Part shown: positions 9,181 to 18,748 of the stretch, piece after piece | Numbering within the stretch: the first letter of the stretch is position 1 | How the letters are laid out: each line of letters starts with the position of its first letter | From: Kiloniella litopenaei | GTDB lineage: Bacteria > Pseudomonadota > Alphaproteobacteria > Kiloniellales > Kiloniellaceae | Assembly: GCF_000982415.1 (NCBI RefSeq) | Contig: NZ_LANI01000009.1 | Coordinates: 69,501-133,500 of the forward strand | Length of the DNA: 64,000 nt | Reading direction: 5' to 3' | Position numbers and translations under genes: made by a program | The notes under the pieces: generated by a model | What the model was told of the DNA's origin: nothing | Database searches by the model: none | The model's input: the letters and a program-made list of their open reading frames with translations, nothing else

Positions 9181-10086
9181 GTGATATACCGATACGTCCC
9201 CTCTCTCACCGCGCTGCGCACCTTTGAATCTTCTGCACGACACATGAGCTTTACGAAAGCCGCCGAAGAATTGAACGTGACACAAAGCGCCGTCAGCCGC
9301 CAGATCAGACAGCTTGAAGACGAACTCGGCATCCGGCTTTTTGAACGGGTCCGGCAACGACTGGTCCTCACCGAAGCTGGCGCAAGCTATGTTCAGGAAG
9401 TCAGAAAAGGCCTTGATCAACTTAAATCAGCCACCCTTAACCTGCTGGCCTATCAGGGTGTGGGTGGGGAGCTGGTTCTGGCCTGCCTGCCAACCTTTGG
9501 CAGTCGGTGGCTGATCCCGCGTCTGGGGCGCTTTACATCCCAGCACCCGGAAATCAACGTGAACCTTGTCACCCGTATCGAGGCCTTTAATTTCGAGAGC
9601 GAAGATATTGATGCGGCGATCTATTTTGGCGACAGTAACTGGCCCGGCACAATTTCCGACAAGCTGATGGGCGAAGAGATGATCCCGGTTTGCAGCCCCT
9701 CACTGCTGCAAGATGTCGGCCCGATAAACACCCCCGCAGACCTGAAACAACATACCCTGCTGCAACTCCGCTCCAGACCCTATGCCTGGCAGGAATGGCT
9801 CAAGGGCAAGGAAACACAAGATATCAACCCCGCCGCAGGCCCCAAGTTCGAACAGTTTCACATGATTATCAATGCGGCACTTACTGGTCTGGGTGTCGCC
9901 CTTTTACCTGCCTTCCTGATCAAAGAAGAACTGAGCAAAGGCCTACTGACCCAGCTTTTTGATGACAGCGTGCGCGGCAAAAATGCTTACTACCTCGTCT
10001 ATCCCGAAAACAAACGCGGCCTGCCCCGCCTGCAAACCTTTCGCCGATGGCTACTCCGCGAAGCCGCCCGGCAGGAAAAACAATAG
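9181..10086 (+). CDS. LysR-family regulator of the glutarate operon (GcvA/GcdR-like)
   Basis: 301 residues. The N-terminal helix-turn-helix MSFTKAAEELNVTQSAVSRQIRQLED and the following FERVRQRLVLTEAG are classic LysR of the GcvA branch; residues ~95-295 form the periplasmic-binding-protein-like effector domain. It is divergent from gcdH, as GcdR is in Pseudomonas, where it activates glutarate utilisation. The start is GTG 9181: the upstream ATG hits a stop in its frame and no ATG lies before the HTH. The Shine-Dalgarno is weak. The assigned target is inferred from position. Confidence 0.88.
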   Translation: MIYRYVPSLTALRTFESSARHMSFTKAAEELNVTQSAVSRQIRQLEDELGIRLFERVRQRLVLTEAGASYVQEVRKGLDQLKSATLNLLAYQGVGGELVLACLPTFGSRWLIPRLGRFTSQHPEINVNLVTRIEAFNFESEDIDAAIYFGDSNWPGTISDKLMGEEMIPVCSPSLLQDVGPINTPADLKQHTLLQLRSRPYAWQEWLKGKETQDINPAAGPKFEQFHMIINAALTGLGVALLPAFLIKEELSKGLLTQLFDDSVRGKNAYYLVYPENKRGLPRLQTFRRWLLREAARQEKQ

Positions 10087-10097
10087 GGTTGCGCCCC

Positions 10098-10208
10098 TTA
10101 AATAAGAAACTCAAGAAAAAGCCAGATATACAAAGGCATCGGAACCAACACCCAGATCAGGCTGATGGTCAGGGCTTTGATGAGCAGTTTATCGACTTCC
10201 AAAGGCAT
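10098..10208 (-). CDS. Tiny predicted single-pass membrane protein (36 aa)
   Basis: An open frame of 36 codons starting at ATG 10208, MPLEVDKLLIKALTIS followed by a hydrophobic stretch rich in I, L, V, W and F and ending FLEFLI. It has a strong Shine-Dalgarno (AAAGGAGAG) placed correctly before the ATG, better than most large genes here. It follows the 73-aa membrane gene on the same strand by 58 bp, so both probably form one transcript. One transmembrane helix is expected. I do not recognise a family. Its stop lies 11 bp beyond the convergent LysR stop. Confidence 0.6.
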   Translation of the reverse strand: MPLEVDKLLIKALTISLIWVLVPMPLYIWLFLEFLI

Positions 10209-10266
10209 TTTTCTCTCCTTTTAATATGTTCCTATATTGAGACTTAAATAGGCAAACTACTTAAAA

Positions 10267-10488
10267 TCAGCCCGCCAGCCCGTACACATAGACAACAGTT
10301 CCCGCATAGACAGTTGTCAAACCAACAACGATGGCCCACTTGGCATTGGCAATAAAGAACCGGACCAGTGGATCTTTCCTTGGAAAAGCCGCCTTCTCCC
10401 CTTCTTTGACAAAGCCGGATATCAACAGGATGTAATTCACAAACCAAAAGGCCGTAAAAAGCTCGGCGGCAAGTACAACATAGGCCAT
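10267..10488 (-). CDS. Small membrane protein of unknown function (73 aa)
   Basis: 73 residues with two predicted transmembrane helices (about residues 3-24 and 48-70) separated by a charged loop, VKEGEKAAFPRKDP. A clear Shine-Dalgarno (AAAGGAG) precedes ATG 10488. It is upstream of the 36-aa membrane gene, which has an equally good ribosome-binding site. I do not recognise the family. The pair could be subunits of a small membrane complex, but nothing nearby indicates which. Confidence 0.7.
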   Translation of the reverse strand: MAYVVLAAELFTAFWFVNYILLISGFVKEGEKAAFPRKDPLVRFFIANAKWAIVVGLTTVYAGTVVYVYGLAG

Positions 10489-10929
10489 AAGCTTCTCCTT
10501 TAATGTGTATTCATTTTAAACATGTATTTTATATGCATGTTATAATATTAAACTCAACACCAGATATTGATACCGGTCAAAATGCCGCAGCTTCGGCTTC
10601 ATTCTTTAGCTAATCGAGCTGTAATTAGGAAGGACCAGTTCACCTTAAATGAGGAAAACTCAGTTCTTTATTTAAGGTTTAAGTCGATTTTATATTATGA
10701 AACTGATACTTAGGACAAAGGCTTCGGACCATGGATTCTATGATGTCAAGTACCAACAGAAAACGAAAAACAATAAACTTGAAAGCTTAAAACAAATACA
10801 AAGAAACACCAAAGGTTGTAATTTCATTTATTTTATATAATTTTTGATTTGTTATTTGAGTATCCAATTCTAGCGCCTAATAAATAAGAAAAATAAAATT
10901 ATTTTCTCAATAAGATTGAGCCCCCCCTA
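10489..10929. other. AT-rich intergenic region without a supported gene
   Basis: 441 bp between the divergent small membrane gene and the PD-(D/E)XK gene. The composition is clearly more AT-rich than the gcd region to the left, consistent with an accessory segment. I see no convincing coding frame, terminator or tRNA. Confidence 0.5.
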
Positions 10930-11961
10930 ATGCCTCATACTCCCTCGCATCCAAACCTCTTTAAATATGCAACGAGTGAACTTAGCCAAGATGCTTTTCT
11001 TTGTTGGCTTGCTAAATGGGGGAATATTGACTTAGAGCATCTCGATAAGAAGATGCACCTTGTCGGAAAACATTTTATCGAGCACTTACTCGGTGATGAC
11101 ATTGACCATATTACAGAACCTTGCACGGTCAAAGTACATCGACAATACAAAAATATTGATATTTTGTTAGAAATTAATAGTAAGCATTTGATTTTGATTG
11201 AAGATAAAGTTCATAGCAGTGAACACAGTAACCAATTAGCCCGATATTACAATCTATTAATCAATGAACCTGAATTCAAAAATCATACTGTAGTCAGCAA
11301 GATTTTTTTGAAAACTGGTGAACAACAAGATTACTCAAAAGAAGTAGCAGAAGGATATAAACTAGTCACTCGACAAGACTTACTAACCATTCTGAATAAA
11401 GGTGTTGAGGATGGGGTAACGAATAATATCCTTCTTGATTTCACCAACCACTTAAATACTATCGAGACTGAGTATTCATCATGGAATACAGAAAATTTTG
11501 ATAATTTCCCGAAATGGTCTCATATGAGATGTTTTGGATTATATTCTGCATTATCAAAACACTTGGAAAATTGTAAATATTCATCTGTATCTAATGCTCA
11601 AGGCGGATTTGCATGTTTTACTTTTGGGTGGACACAATTAAATTTTGGCCCTTATCTCTATGCTCAAATAGATCAAAATTTTGATGTATATCTTAGAATT
11701 GGGTGTTGGGATGGTTCAGTATCACCAGGTAAAATAAGCGACTATCGGTCAAAGCTGATTAATTATTTAGAAAACAAGCCAGCTCTAAATTATGAAGTGG
11801 CACGCTCTCGCAAAGGAAAAAGCATGAGAGTATTTAAATTTTCAAAGTGTTTAGTACCATCAAACGAAGGCACTATTGATATAAAGAGTTCACTTAAAAA
11901 AATACAACAAATCCTGCCACTTATTCATGATTTATCAACTAAGCTTAGCTTTGGCGAATAA
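10930..11961 (+). CDS. PD-(D/E)XK nuclease superfamily protein
   Basis: 343 residues. The opening NLFKYATSELSQDAFLCWLAKW and the core with D77, E91-D92-K93 and Q102 (NIDILL, then LIEDKV, then NQLARYY) match the PDDEXK_4 nuclease family. This supplies the D, (D/E)-x-K and Q residues expected at a metal-dependent nuclease site. The remaining ~230 residues have no motif I recognise. The gene is AT-rich and stands alone, with no methylase or other partner, and its Shine-Dalgarno is poor. Members of this family are often orphan genes in variable islands, and a defence role is plausible but unproven. Confidence 0.75.
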   Translation: MPHTPSHPNLFKYATSELSQDAFLCWLAKWGNIDLEHLDKKMHLVGKHFIEHLLGDDIDHITEPCTVKVHRQYKNIDILLEINSKHLILIEDKVHSSEHSNQLARYYNLLINEPEFKNHTVVSKIFLKTGEQQDYSKEVAEGYKLVTRQDLLTILNKGVEDGVTNNILLDFTNHLNTIETEYSSWNTENFDNFPKWSHMRCFGLYSALSKHLENCKYSSVSNAQGGFACFTFGWTQLNFGPYLYAQIDQNFDVYLRIGCWDGSVSPGKISDYRSKLINYLENKPALNYEVARSRKGKSMRVFKFSKCLVPSNEGTIDIKSSLKKIQQILPLIHDLSTKLSFGE

Positions 11962-12195
11962 AAAACACCCTATAAAGCCAGACTCTCTAAAAAGGCACAC
12001 CCACAACTCAATCCCTAATAATAGTTAATATGTTCTGGCATGAGCATTCGCAAATCAACGCCTCTAATAATCGTTTGCCCTCACTGACAAATACCTAACA
12101 ATCATTTTAGCTTGACCAATTCACCTTCCTGACATGGAATACAGAAAAACAAAACACGTATCCCTCGCCTTCTTTTGAAAAGTTCGTCGCACGCC

Positions 12196-13536
12196 ATGAA
12201 ATATCTTTATGATACGCACGCCTTCTCTGCCAAAAATCATGCACCGAGTTATTGGCGGGATACGGCGCCTGAGCTAGCGGATTTCCCAAGTCTGACAGCA
12301 GATACCAAGTGTGACGTTGCGGTAATCGGCAGTGGCTATACGGGCATGATGGCGGCCTATCGCTTGGCAACAAAGTACCAGATTGATGTAAAGGTCTTTG
12401 AGGCCGCGCAGCCAGGTTGGGGGGCGTCGGGGCGCAATGGTGGCTTTTGTTGCATGGGGTCAACCAAGCTCAGTTATCAGCAGATGATCAGCCGTTACGG
12501 GCTGGAAGCCACAAAAGACTTCTTTGCGGTCCAAAAGCAGTCTGTTGCCTTTGTGAAGTCTTTTCTGGAAACCCACAACATTGATGCAGATGTGACGGGC
12601 ACCGGAGAGATTGAGTTGGCCCACAAGGCCAACCGTGTGGATGACCTGCGACAGGAACAGGACTTTCTGGCCCAAACCTTTGATCACGAAACACACATTT
12701 TATCCCCGGAACAATTAAGGGAAATGGGCTTGGCCGGTGACTTTCACGGCGGTCTGCACAACCCGACCGGATTTGGTCTTCATCCGCTAAAATATGCCAG
12801 AGGGCTTGCCAAACTCCTACGCGATACAGGTATCGAGATTTTTGGCAATAGTCCTGTGACCAAATGGGAAAAGCATGTGGATGGTCATCACCTTCACACG
12901 CCACAGGGTATTGTCAAAGCAAACCACGTCATCATGGCCACCAATGGCTATACCCCGGAAAACCTGTCGGCAAATGCGGCTGGTAAGTTGCTCCCCGCCC
13001 TGTCCTCTATCCTGGTGACGCGCCCCTTGAGCGAACAGGAACAGCAGGATCAGGGCTGGACCAATACAACGACCGTCTATGACAGCCGTATTTTATTGCA
13101 TTATTTCCGTCTGTTGCCTGACGGGCGGTTCCTTTTCGGGGGGCGTGGTGGAACGGATAGCTCGGCCACAGGGGAAAAACAGGCCGAAAAGCGCGTTCGG
13201 GCAGATTTTGAAAAGCTCTTCCCTGCTTGGTCCCATGTTGAGCATACACATTTCTGGCAGGGCTTTATTTGCCTCGCCAATGATCTGGTTCCCTATATCG
13301 GGCCAATAAACAAAGATAAAACGGCTTGGACCTCTCTTGCCTATCACGGCAATGGTGTCGCCATGTCCGGTTGGGCGGGAAGTGCTTTGGCAGACGAGAT
13401 CGCCGGAGACAGAAACCAGAGCAAGCTCCCCACTGTCTTTACAAAGCGATTTGATAAATTCCCCTTGCCAGCCCTGCGCTTACACTATTTAAAAGCAGCA
13501 TATGCCTTCTATCAAATCAAAGACGAATGGCTTTAA
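12196..13536 (+). CDS. FAD-dependent amine oxidase (PuuB/DadA-like)
   Basis: 446 residues of the DAO (D-amino acid oxidase-like) family. The dinucleotide-binding motif VAVIGSGYTGMMAAYRLA and the PuuB hallmark GWGASGRNGGF near residue 85 are clear; the C-terminal FAD motif is in LAYHGNGVAMSGWAGSALADEIAG. Relatives oxidise gamma-glutamylputrescine, glycine derivatives or other secondary amines. Start at ATG 12196 (MKYLYDTH); a TTG 21 bases upstream would extend the frame. It is followed after 66 bp by a second gene of the same family in the same direction, probably as one operon. The substrate cannot be told from the sequence. Confidence 0.83.
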   Translation: MKYLYDTHAFSAKNHAPSYWRDTAPELADFPSLTADTKCDVAVIGSGYTGMMAAYRLATKYQIDVKVFEAAQPGWGASGRNGGFCCMGSTKLSYQQMISRYGLEATKDFFAVQKQSVAFVKSFLETHNIDADVTGTGEIELAHKANRVDDLRQEQDFLAQTFDHETHILSPEQLREMGLAGDFHGGLHNPTGFGLHPLKYARGLAKLLRDTGIEIFGNSPVTKWEKHVDGHHLHTPQGIVKANHVIMATNGYTPENLSANAAGKLLPALSSILVTRPLSEQEQQDQGWTNTTTVYDSRILLHYFRLLPDGRFLFGGRGGTDSSATGEKQAEKRVRADFEKLFPAWSHVEHTHFWQGFICLANDLVPYIGPINKDKTAWTSLAYHGNGVAMSGWAGSALADEIAGDRNQSKLPTVFTKRFDKFPLPALRLHYLKAAYAFYQIKDEWL

Positions 13537-13538
13537 GC

Positions 13539-13582
13539 TTCTGGTCTTTAATCCTCTGGCCTTTAATCCTCTGGCTTCAATC
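13539..13582. repeat. Three imperfect 15-bp tandem copies just after a stop codon
   Basis: The unit CTCTGGCCTTTAATC is repeated three times (13539-13553, 13554-13568, 13569-13582) with small changes, directly after the first FAD oxidase gene and before the second. Confidence 0.8.
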
Positions 13583-13602
13583 ACGAACAACAAGTAATCA
13601 CC

Positions 13603-14883
13603 ATGACCTATCCAGATACCTATTACAGTCGAACAGCGATTGAACATTCAACTTATCCCACTCTGACAGAAAATCTGGACGCAGATGTCTGTATCGTCGG
13701 GGGCGGCCTGGCGGGACTAAGCTGTGCGCTGGAACTTCTGAACAGGGGAAAGTCCGTTGTTATTCTAGAAGCCAACCGCGTGGCATGGGGTGCATCAGGG
13801 CGAAATGGCGGCTTTGTATCACCCGGTTTTGCAGGCGGCCAGGCCATTGTGAAAAAACGGCTGGGCATTGACAAGGCGCGCGAGGTTTTTGCCTTGTCAT
13901 TGGAAGGTGTCAATATGGTCCGGGACAATATCGCCACCCTAAAGCTCGAAGGTGTAAACCCAAGCCCCGGCATGCTGTCGGTCATCCGCTACAACGATCC
14001 CGATGGCATGAAACGACACTGTGATGACATGGCAGCGCAATATGACTATCCGCTGGACTATTTATCCCGCGACGATCTACAGGAAAAATTCAAGACCACA
14101 CGCTATTATCAAGGTAACTTTGACAAGGGAGCTTTTCATTTTCACCCTCTGAACTATTGTCTGGGTATCGCACAGGAAATCACAAACAAAGGTGGCCTGA
14201 TCTTTGAAAATACCGAAGCTGTTGAAATGAATCTCGACGGTCCGGTCAAAGAAATAAAAGCAGCAGGTGGTAGCATCAAGGCAAAAGACGTTGTTCTCTG
14301 TGGTGGCGGCTATTCTGGCAATGTATTTGCCCGTCTCAGACGTGCGTTGTTACCAATCGCGACCTATATTGTTGTTACCGAAAAGCTTGGCGCGCGCGTC
14401 CATGAGCTGGTAAAAACCAGTGCGGCTATTCTGGATGATCGTCAGGCGTCGGACTATTACCGCATTGTTGACGGGGATCGGCTGCTGTGGGGTGGCCGGA
14501 TCACGACAAGAACAAGCCAGCCCAAGCGTTTGGCACACCTGTTGAAACAGGATATCACCAACGTTTATCCTGATTTATCGGACGTAAAGATTGATATGGC
14601 CTGGACCGGTCTGATGGCTTATGCCCGCCACAAAATGCCCTATATCGGTGAACAGAAACCCGGTGTCTGGTCCTGTACCGCTTTCGGCGGGCACGGCATG
14701 AACACGGCACCTATCGGGGGACGTCTTGTTGCCGAGGGCATAGCCAAAGCATCTGATCGTCACAAACTGTTTCAAGCCTTTGATCTGGAATGGAACGGTG
14801 GATTTTTTGGCCCCCTCGCCGCGCAGAGTGTTTATTGGGGCATGAGACTATCCGACAGATGGCGCGAAGCGACATCGCGTTAA
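13603..14883 (+). CDS. FAD-dependent amine oxidase, gamma-glutamylputrescine oxidase-like
   Basis: 426 residues, the usual length of PuuB. The FAD motif VCIVGGGLAGLSCALELL lies at about residues 30-47, followed by EANRVAWGASGRNGGF, and the C-terminal FAD-contact region CTAFGGHGMNTAPIGGRLVAEGIA near residue 365. The enzyme is expected to oxidise an N-substituted amine with oxygen, giving an aldehyde and hydrogen peroxide. It resembles the preceding gene in family but not closely in sequence, so they are paralogues rather than a recent duplication. The DeoR-type regulator downstream is convergent. The absence of other puu genes leaves the pathway open. Confidence 0.85.
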   Translation: MTYPDTYYSRTAIEHSTYPTLTENLDADVCIVGGGLAGLSCALELLNRGKSVVILEANRVAWGASGRNGGFVSPGFAGGQAIVKKRLGIDKAREVFALSLEGVNMVRDNIATLKLEGVNPSPGMLSVIRYNDPDGMKRHCDDMAAQYDYPLDYLSRDDLQEKFKTTRYYQGNFDKGAFHFHPLNYCLGIAQEITNKGGLIFENTEAVEMNLDGPVKEIKAAGGSIKAKDVVLCGGGYSGNVFARLRRALLPIATYIVVTEKLGARVHELVKTSAAILDDRQASDYYRIVDGDRLLWGGRITTRTSQPKRLAHLLKQDITNVYPDLSDVKIDMAWTGLMAYARHKMPYIGEQKPGVWSCTAFGGHGMNTAPIGGRLVAEGIAKASDRHKLFQAFDLEWNGGFFGPLAAQSVYWGMRLSDRWREATSR

Positions 14884-14917
14884 TTTACCGGATCTTCTTT
14901 CGGTTAACTTGCTGAGT

Positions 14918-15676
14918 TCAGGTCGCGATTAAAGTTTCCACCCCGGCTTCTTTCAGCGCATCCTGAAGCTCTCGGGGTGGTTCTCTGTCTGTCACCAGAA
15001 GATCCATGTCTTCAAGATTGGATATATGAACAATGCCCTTGCGCTCGAATTTCGTGTGGTCAACGGCAACGATGACGCGCTCAGAACGCTCCATCACCGC
15101 CTGACAGAATTCCTTTTCACTAAGTCGGAAATCCATCAAACCTGCGGGGCTAACTGCCCCAATGGCAAACACAGCCGTTTTAACCTGAAAGGTTTTGATA
15201 AACTCAATTGCCGTGGGTCCGACAGAGGCCGCATCGTCTGTACGCAACAGGCCACCCGCCATATACACTTCGTTACCCTCACCACTTACCAGTGTGCGGG
15301 AAATTTCAGCAGAGTTGGTCAGGATGACCAGATCACTGTGATCGCATAGCGCGCGTGCCACATAGTTTGTTGTCGATCCGGGATGTAAAAAAACTGTCTC
15401 GCCATCTTCGATCATGCGGGAAACCGCCGTGGCAATCTTGACCTTGGCGTCCATATTTTCCTGCATACGCATATGGAACGGTGGCTCTTTGATATCATCC
15501 GGCATGGTTACCTTGCCGTGGGTTTTAATAACCAACCCTTTGGCAACCATTGGCTTGATGTCACGCCTGATTGTTTCTTCCGAAACAGATAGGGATGTCG
15601 CAATTTCAGATATGGCACAGGTGCCCTTCAAACGAATTGCCCGTAGTATTTCTTGCTGTCGAGACGAAGCAGACAT
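14918..15676 (-). CDS. DeoR/GlpR-family transcriptional regulator
   Basis: 252 residues. The N-terminal DeoR helix-turn-helix (AISEIATSLSVSEETIRRDIKPMVAKGLVIKTHG, residues ~19-53) is followed by the phosphosugar-isomerase-like sensor domain with VFLHPGSTTNYVARAL and the final VDHTKFERKG. Such proteins sense phosphorylated sugars or polyols and usually repress catabolic operons. It is convergent with the FAD oxidase genes and lies ~3 kb from the ugp operon, so it could control either. A second DeoR member closes the ugp operon at 23010. Confidence 0.87.
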   Translation of the reverse strand: MSASSRQQEILRAIRLKGTCAISEIATSLSVSEETIRRDIKPMVAKGLVIKTHGKVTMPDDIKEPPFHMRMQENMDAKVKIATAVSRMIEDGETVFLHPGSTTNYVARALCDHSDLVILTNSAEISRTLVSGEGNEVYMAGGLLRTDDAASVGPTAIEFIKTFQVKTAVFAIGAVSPAGLMDFRLSEKEFCQAVMERSERVIVAVDHTKFERKGIVHISNLEDMDLLVTDREPPRELQDALKEAGVETLIAT

Positions 15677-15902
15677 GACACCCCCAAAAGATAAACTCGT
15701 TATCTTTATGCCGTTCTAACAACTAATTTTCAAGAAATAACCTGACATAACCACAAATATCCCAAACTTTTGTGTGTTTGAATCAAAAGACACCTATTTC
15801 TAATTGTCTCGACCATTTAACTATCTGGTATATATTTCTTTCAGACAAAGCCTATCAGGCCGCCGATATCAGACTGACAAATTGTTAGCTGCAAGATTTA
15901 GA

Positions 15903-18362
15903 TCAGGTATTTTTTTTCTTATCCTCGGTGTCTTCAGCGGAAACATCGATGGATTTTGATACACCCGGCGCCTGTTTGATGTAAATGTCCTGTTGCGGAA
16001 ACGGTATCTCAATACCCTCATTCTGAAAGGCCTTGCGAATTGAAAATCTGAGATCGCTGGCAACACTCATTTTATTCTCAATATCTTTCAGGAAACATCT
16101 GAGTTCAAAATCAAGAGAACTAGCCCCAAAATCCATGAACAGGACGTAAGGTTCCGGACGGGCAAGAACGCCGGGATGTTCCGTCGCAATCTTGGTTAAA
16201 ATCTCCCTCACCTTCTCTTCGTCAGAATCATATGAAACACCGATACGGACTTCGAGCCGGCCCAACTTGCTCTTGTGGGTCCAGTTTTTCATTGTCCCCG
16301 AAATAAGATCAGAGTTCGGGATAATGACGGATGCACGGTCAAAGGTTTCTATTTCGGTGGCCCGTACCTTGATTTTTTTGACGTGCCCCTCTTCATTGCC
16401 AACAACAACCCAATCCCCCTGTTTGATCGGGCGTTCAAAAATCAATATCAAACCGGAAACAAAATTGTTTACGATGGATTGCAGGCCAAAACCAATACCC
16501 ACAGAAAGCGCACCAGCAACAATCGCAATATTGGATAGATCAAGCCCCGCAGCTGACACCCCGATCAGAACGGCAAGCCCCAAACCGGCATATCCGACCG
16601 ATGCTTTAATCGCATTGCGGACCCCTGCATCCAACTTTGTTTTTGGTAAAAGTCTTTCATCCAGAACATTGGCAAAAACTTTTGTCAGGGCCAGCATACC
16701 GATAAAGAGAATGCCCGCGACGGCTATATCGATAAATGATATTCTGACCTCGCCAATCTTAAAGCCTGTCAACGCTGTCTGGATAATGCCAAACAGTCGC
16801 TGCGCACTCATCCCCCAAATCAGCAGGGTTCCAATAACCCCAAGCAGGATAAGACCGCACCCGACACAAAGCACAATCCAGAAACCCAGACGATCAGCGC
16901 CATCATCATCCAAAGACAGTACATTTCGAAGACTACGACCAATATCGGCCTCTCCGGAAAGTTCGTAATGGGCGACTTCGTGAACAATTACGTGCACCAG
17001 CAACAACAACAAAAACAGCTCTAATGTCGCAACCAGATTAAAAACGGCAAAATGAGCCATTGGGATAAAACCGATAAAAGCCGCCGCAATCATAGCCGAC
17101 ATAAAGGCAACGATTGTTACCCGGAACCTGGACCAGAGTCTGGAAACGCGACTTATTTCCTCGGGGATATCCCCGGCTAGATTCCAAAGGCTTTTCCGAT
17201 GCAAGAGAATAACAAGCACAGCCATCGTTGTGGCCGTAAAAAATTTACCTAACAAATGCTGACTGGCCGAAGCATGCACAACATCATTAAGGACACGGAT
17301 CAAAAGATCTGCGGCAAAGGTAAAGGCAATAATAATCGCAATAACCCTGACCTGTTGAGCAGAAGGTATTGCCATATCAAGAACACGCCACGATGAACGG
17401 TCCGGAAACAAGGTTGCCTTGGTAATAGCCTCGGCAATGGTAATGAAAAGCAACCCTAGAATTACAGCCTTGACCATCTGTTCTATTTCAGGGTCCAGAA
17501 CATTACTCCACACAAATGTTCCCGCCACCAAGGTCAGGAACGTAACAGGTATCAGGGCACGTTTCAGGGCATTCAAAGATGCTGCGAGGACTCTTTTATG
17601 GTAATCGGGATCAGTTACATCCGACTGTACACCGTAGCGACGTCGCATAACCCGCAAGATAAGAGACACAACAAAGGCAGCAGCAAGAACAATCACCCAT
17701 AGCGGAATCACTTCTTCCCATTCAATCTGTCCCCCCACGGTGCTCTGGGCCAGTTCAAGTTGTACAAGAAACGCTTCCCAGTCAGTACCACTTAATTCAA
17801 AAACCTCGCCCCATAACGAACGGGAAACGGGAACAGGTCCACGGCTAAAGACTTCATCAACAAAACGTTGCCTTTCGATCCTGTTAAATCGCCCGACCAG
17901 TTCATCAACACGCGGTGAAATCAGTTCAGCCTGTTTTATTTGGCTGTTCACAATCGAGAGTTCAGTCTCTAGATTTTGTCGGATCGTAACAATTTGCTCG
18001 GTTTCAGGTGTTTGATTTTGCTCGGGTTCTGGCCCCAATCCCCTCAACTGTTTTGTCAGTTGATTTTGAATAGGCTGTAGCCGGGAAATAAATCCACGCG
18101 ACTGCATTCGTACACGATCCAGATCGTCACGAATATTTTCAAAGTCGCTCTGGGAAAGGTTTTTATTATCTAAATCCTGCGTTTTCTCATAGAGTTCCAG
18201 TTCCCATGTTGCCATCGCCTCATCAAAGTTTCGCCGCAAATCCCCGCTTGCAGAAACGTTTGCCGAAACATTTGCAGAAACAATTATAATCAAAAGAGCA
18301 GAAGCCACACAGATATGGACAATAAACAATGTCTTTTGAAACATTGCATTCAATATATTCAT
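15903..18362 (-). CDS. Large mechanosensitive ion channel of the MscS family (DUF3772-type)
   Basis: 819 residues, about three times the size of E. coli MscS. In order: a signal peptide (about 1-38), a charged, coiled-coil-prone periplasmic part (about 40-190), a series of about ten transmembrane helices (about 220-600), the MscS pore helix and beta domain (GIGFGLQSIVNNFVSGLILI, then ERPIKQGDWVVVG near residue 660) and the C-terminal alpha/beta cage, with a lysine-rich end (EDKKKNT). This is the MscK/MscM-like architecture. It opens on membrane tension after hypo-osmotic shock to release solutes. It stands alone, divergent from ugpB. Confidence 0.9.
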   Translation of the reverse strand: MNILNAMFQKTLFIVHICVASALLIIIVSANVSANVSASGDLRRNFDEAMATWELELYEKTQDLDNKNLSQSDFENIRDDLDRVRMQSRGFISRLQPIQNQLTKQLRGLGPEPEQNQTPETEQIVTIRQNLETELSIVNSQIKQAELISPRVDELVGRFNRIERQRFVDEVFSRGPVPVSRSLWGEVFELSGTDWEAFLVQLELAQSTVGGQIEWEEVIPLWVIVLAAAFVVSLILRVMRRRYGVQSDVTDPDYHKRVLAASLNALKRALIPVTFLTLVAGTFVWSNVLDPEIEQMVKAVILGLLFITIAEAITKATLFPDRSSWRVLDMAIPSAQQVRVIAIIIAFTFAADLLIRVLNDVVHASASQHLLGKFFTATTMAVLVILLHRKSLWNLAGDIPEEISRVSRLWSRFRVTIVAFMSAMIAAAFIGFIPMAHFAVFNLVATLELFLLLLLVHVIVHEVAHYELSGEADIGRSLRNVLSLDDDGADRLGFWIVLCVGCGLILLGVIGTLLIWGMSAQRLFGIIQTALTGFKIGEVRISFIDIAVAGILFIGMLALTKVFANVLDERLLPKTKLDAGVRNAIKASVGYAGLGLAVLIGVSAAGLDLSNIAIVAGALSVGIGFGLQSIVNNFVSGLILIFERPIKQGDWVVVGNEEGHVKKIKVRATEIETFDRASVIIPNSDLISGTMKNWTHKSKLGRLEVRIGVSYDSDEEKVREILTKIATEHPGVLARPEPYVLFMDFGASSLDFELRCFLKDIENKMSVASDLRFSIRKAFQNEGIEIPFPQQDIYIKQAPGVSKSIDVSAEDTEDKKKNT
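18250..18285 (-). repeat. Three 12-bp tandem units inside the MscS signal-peptide region
   Basis: The units GCAGAAACGTTT, GCCGAAACATTT and GCAGAAACAATT are adjacent (plus-strand reading). On the coding strand they give VSANVSANVSAS, around the expected signal-peptidase site, so the repeat has lengthened the region after the hydrophobic core in frame. Confidence 0.75.
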
Positions 18363-18748
18363 AAAACCAAATTCTCGAACTCAGATAATATAAGCCGCGC
18401 GGACTATAACACACCTTTACTTTGGAAAGATATCTAAAGGTACATATAAAGGATATTCAATAGGACAGATTATAATATTGGCAAAGCCCACACAAATAAG
18501 GCCACTTTAACCCCATCAATGATACCAATTAATACACACTATTTATTCAAATAACCCAAGAAAACCTTTAAGTAAAAGCCGATTCAACAGATCAAATTCC
18601 TTGAAAACCCTAAGGCTTGGATTTTGTCTTTTATTTGACCAATTTTTGTAGTTATAGTTTCATATGAAGGCTATAAATGGTTCAAATGAACCCGGCAAAC
18701 GGGTCTGAATTTATTCTTTCGATACTTTACCTACAGGGAGTTATCTCT
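18363..18748. promoter_or_regulatory. Divergent intergenic region between the MscS gene and ugpB
   Basis: 386 bp, AT-rich, with no supported gene. It must contain the ugp promoter. I looked for a Pho-box-like direct repeat, expected if phosphate starvation controls ugp, and saw no convincing copy. A TTGACC at 18635-18640 is a possible -35 element but no well-spaced -10 follows it. Confidence 0.35.

Noticed and set aside
18363-18748. Pho box upstream of ugpB
   Set aside because: No convincing CTGTCAT-type direct repeat could be found by eye.
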